From assembly GCA_021292165.1 (NCBI GenBank), contig CM037876.1, positions 211,875,825-211,939,824 on the forward strand: 64,000 nucleotides of DNA. The letters are read 5' to 3'. This DNA comes from Shinisaurus crocodilurus. Its lineage: Eukaryota > Chordata > Lepidosauria > Squamata > Shinisauridae. The notes under the pieces are model-generated. The model searched no databases. It saw nothing but the letters and a program-made list of their open reading frames with translations, and was not told the DNA's origin. The translations under genes were made by a program, and so were the position numbers. This document shows, piece by piece, positions 61,655 to 64,000 of this stretch (within the stretch, counting starts at the first letter, position 1; each line of letters begins with the position of its first letter).

Positions 61655-62587
61655 ACAATAATGCTTTGAAGGAAAAGCTGTTCTTTATGCGTGTATGGAT
61701 CTGTATGTGTTATGTCATTGCCAGTCACTAGGAGGCCTTGAATAAACCAAATATTCAAGGTGTGTGTATCAGGGGAGACAACAAAAAGGGGGCATGATAG
61801 AGGCTTGACGAACTATGCACGGTATGGAGACAAATGGATGGATATAGGTTTTCTCCCTCCTGATACTAACTAGAACATGGGGTCAACCTATGAAATTCAT
61901 TGGCAGTAAATTCAGGACATACAAGAAAGAGTGTATTTCTTCATACAGGGCACAGTGATGAGCACCAACTTGTGTGGATTTTAAAAACGATTAACTTATT
62001 CATGGAGGATAGGTCTATCAGCAGCTTGGAGGGCTAAAACAGACATTACTTTAGATATGTGTCTAGCAGTTATGCCCTCTTTTAGTTTTTCTTCTAGAGC
62101 AGGTACAGGACGCCACTCCAAATCTTAAAAGCCCCCTAACTTCAACACTAGGGTCCCAGTCCAGATCAGGAGCCCTACACCTACTCTAGAGTAAAAATGG
62201 GGGGGAAATGTAGCTGTGAGACACACATTTAAAGTAATGTATGTTTTGGCTCTTAGATGTCATAAATAGGCTGTCCAGGTGCAGATGCAGTATGCAACTG
62301 AACAGACCTTTCCAAGAGCAGGTGCCATATATAGGTCACCAAATAAGCCCTAGTGGTCCGAGTTTGTAGTGCCAGATCTGTCCATCTGTATTGCCACCTA
62401 AATGTGTAATATACATTCAAATGTTCTGGTGAGCATTTGCTGTGTTCCAATGTACAGATGGAGAATGCACATTGTAAGTTGCTGGTTCACATTTTTATCT
62501 TAAAGAAATGGTATCCAGGTTTTTTCTTCTTAAGGGTATTGGCTTCCACTGTGCTAGTAAATGGAGGTTGTGATATTTCTAAGAGCA

Positions 62588-62632
62588 GTGTGTGTGTGTG
62601 TGTGCGCGCGCGCGCGCGCACACACACACATA
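62588..62632. repeat. (GT)n(GC)n(AC)n alternating tract
   Basis: 45 bases of strict purine/pyrimidine alternation: TG units, then CG units, then CA units, making a self-complementary block. Confidence 0.95.
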
Positions 62633-62728
62633 AAATGGGGAGGAGGAGGATTCTGTAAGCCATCTTGGGTTCCTTGCAGGAAAAATGGCTGGATATAACT
62701 ATAATAAATAAATATAATAAATAAAAAT
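62632..62728 (+). mobile_element. Sauria SINE 3' fragment
   Basis: Has aggattctgtaagccatctt and ttccttgcaggaaaaatgg followed by an (ATAAATA)n tail. The 5' part is replaced by the TG/CG/CA tract. Confidence 0.75.
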
Positions 62729-62965
62729 AGTGTAGGATAGTGTGGCATCACTTTATAGATGGTATTTTTTGATTGTTTAATGTCTCTGGTGAACGGAGCT
62801 TTAAAAGCAAAGCAGCCAAGACCATTCAAATTCCTTTGAGTGCTAGTGCCAGATAGCGTATGTAAGTAGATTCATTGTTCTGAGGGCCCCTTGACAATCC
62901 TCATACACCTTCTTTAGCACTAATTTCAGGGGTTCAAGAAGATGCCACAGCACTACAATTTGGAT

Positions 62966-63030
62966 TTATTTATTTAATTTTTATTTATATACCGCCCAAT
63001 AGCTGAAGCTCTCTGGGCAGTTTACAACAA
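62966..63030 (-). mobile_element. LINE 3' tail
   Basis: TTTA repeats, then taccgcccaatagctgaagc and tctctgggcagtttacaac, the reverse of the tail at 43008-43110. Confidence 0.6.
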
Positions 63031-63635
63031 TTTTTGCCAACTTCGTTGCCGGCAGCGGTTTCCGTGAACAAAGATGTAGAACAATGAGAAATGAAAGTGA
63101 TGCTACCTCCTGGAACATCGAGACCCCTGCTTTACAGGTGATGGGTTGGCATTGGTAAAAACAGAGTGGAATAAATAAAGTCTCCAATGTAAGCATCCTT
63201 CTCTCCCCATATCCTGCCCAATAGTTGCCCACTCCATCCAAACCCTACAAAGGACTAAGAGCCAAATTTTCTATATTATGTAGAAGAACTGGAATGAAGA
63301 GAGAGTAGATGGTTGGATATAAATGCTTCTATACTTTCTCTCTTCAGGGCATTTTCTTATCTCTGCACAGTTTTCCTCGTAGAGCAGCAAAAATATCAAG
63401 GTGATTGTTGTGTAAATGTCAGGGAGATGAAAGATTAGGGTGGGCATAGCTCTGTCGCTCTGCAGAATGAGAATAAAAATGAAAAACAAATAAATTAAAC
63501 CCAGCTTATAAAACTCCCTAGAATGATATTCCATTTCTATCCCTCCTATATTGTTCCAAGAGTTATCATTAATAAAGTTTATGCTGCAGCTTCATGTATA
63601 TCCTTTTTCTCAAAGCCAGAGGCTTCCATCCAAAA

Positions 63636-63710
63636 AATACTTACTAAGGAGTAAGTCCCAGGGAGCACAGTGGTTCTTACTTCTGAGTAAACATGCATAG
63701 GATTGCATTG
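63636..63710. mobile_element. MITE fragment (caatcctatgc family)
   Basis: aggagtaagtcccagggagc to aaacatgcataggattgca, half of the same palindromic element. A second fragment is at 63837-63905. Confidence 0.55.
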
Positions 63711-64000
63711 TTGGTGTAGTTTGGTTTTCTTGCACAGATTTGACCTTGAGACTAACGAGGTATGTTTGGCTCCAGTCGCCTGCAAAAGAAGAGCAGCCAG
63801 GCTCAAGCTACTAGTACTTAGAAGAAGAAACATTACAGTACAATCCTAAGCATGTTTATTTAGAGTTTCAGTGGGACCTTGGTCTCTAGTAAGCATGATC
63901 AGGACTGGAGCATTACTCTTGCACAGAAAAAACCACTGAGTGCTCAACAAGTTTGAGAACTCTCTGGGGAGTAAGGCACCATGCAGCCTGATCTTGTCTA

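Larger units (their letters stand above)
57438..61670 (+). other. TUB: TUB probable 3' untranslated region
   Basis: Extent is inferred. After the TGA there is no further coding exon. A possible proximal ATTAAA (57845-57850) lacks a convincing downstream element. AATAAA at 61649-61654 is followed by GT-rich sequence at about 61688-61715, a good cleavage context. A second AATAAA at 61741-61746 precedes another GT run. Long 3' UTRs are usual for mammalian TUB. The region holds a palindromic element (58369-59036), a 5S-SINE (60819-60987) and an inverted repeat (61012-61133). The rest, including 57440-58360 and 59040-60800, shows no recognisable repeat. Confidence 0.55.
61750..64000 (+). other. 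Region downstream of TUB
   Basis: No exon recognised on either strand. It contains the TG/CG/CA tract, a SINE fragment, a LINE tail and MITE fragments. In mammals RIC3 lies next, in convergent orientation; no RIC3-like coding sequence was recognised here, so its 3' end is likely beyond the window or untranslated. Confidence 0.5.

Noticed and set aside
57438..64000. RIC3 3' coding exons on the minus strand
   Set aside because: Expected from mammalian gene order, but no minus-strand frame resembled RIC3.

Overview
This window is vertebrate genomic DNA, and almost certainly from a squamate reptile (lizard or snake). It has one split gene with large introns, no long open reading frames outside retroelements, and a repeat set typical of squamates: Sauria-type tRNA SINEs with a (TAAA)n tail, a 5S rRNA-headed SINE, L2 and CR1 LINE 3' ends, palindromic DNA-transposon MITEs and many microsatellites. 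The species cannot be told from the sequence alone.

The gene is TUB (tubby), on the + strand. Eleven coding exons between 10172 and 57437 join in frame. All exon boundaries have AG/GT signals and compatible phases, and together they encode the last 486 residues of the protein plus a split serine at the start. The first coding exon (the start Met and roughly a dozen or more residues) is not visible and should lie upstream of base 1 or have gone unrecognised in 1-10171. The N-terminal exons carry the ciliary IFT-A-binding/nuclear-localisation segment and the acidic/serine-rich linker. The exons from 41861 onward build the phosphoinositide-binding tubby beta-barrel and end in the family signature [16 protein letters not shown]. 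The 3' UTR probably runs from 57438 to about 61.67 kb, where an AATAAA is followed by GT-rich sequence.

Layout: 1-10171 is the 5' flank or first intron, with a hAT-like MITE, 5S-SINE copies, a LINE end and an LTR-like stretch. 10172-12242 holds two exons. 12243-35533 contains two large introns with L2, SINE and MITE insertions and three repeat-poor AT-rich islands that could be regulatory. Within these, 30.4-33.3 kb is a nest of L2 in L2 followed by a Ty3-like LTR end. 35534-57437 holds eight closely spaced exons whose introns contain a second LTR, CR1, L2 and other LINE fragments. The 3' UTR carries a large palindromic element, and 61.7-64 kb is downstream sequence with no gene recognised.

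The most unusual observation is at 49571-49627. A decayed copy of the last 57 or so bases of the exon at 47569-47683 (exon end plus splice donor) lies inside a terminal-inverted-repeat MITE in the following intron. It looks like local exon capture or templated insertion. Other points of interest are a chimeric SINE joining a 5S rRNA head to a CR1-like tail (four copies), a pre-miRNA-sized hairpin at 15925-15995, a 45-bp alternating purine/pyrimidine tract, and a dimeric palindrome in the putative 3' UTR.
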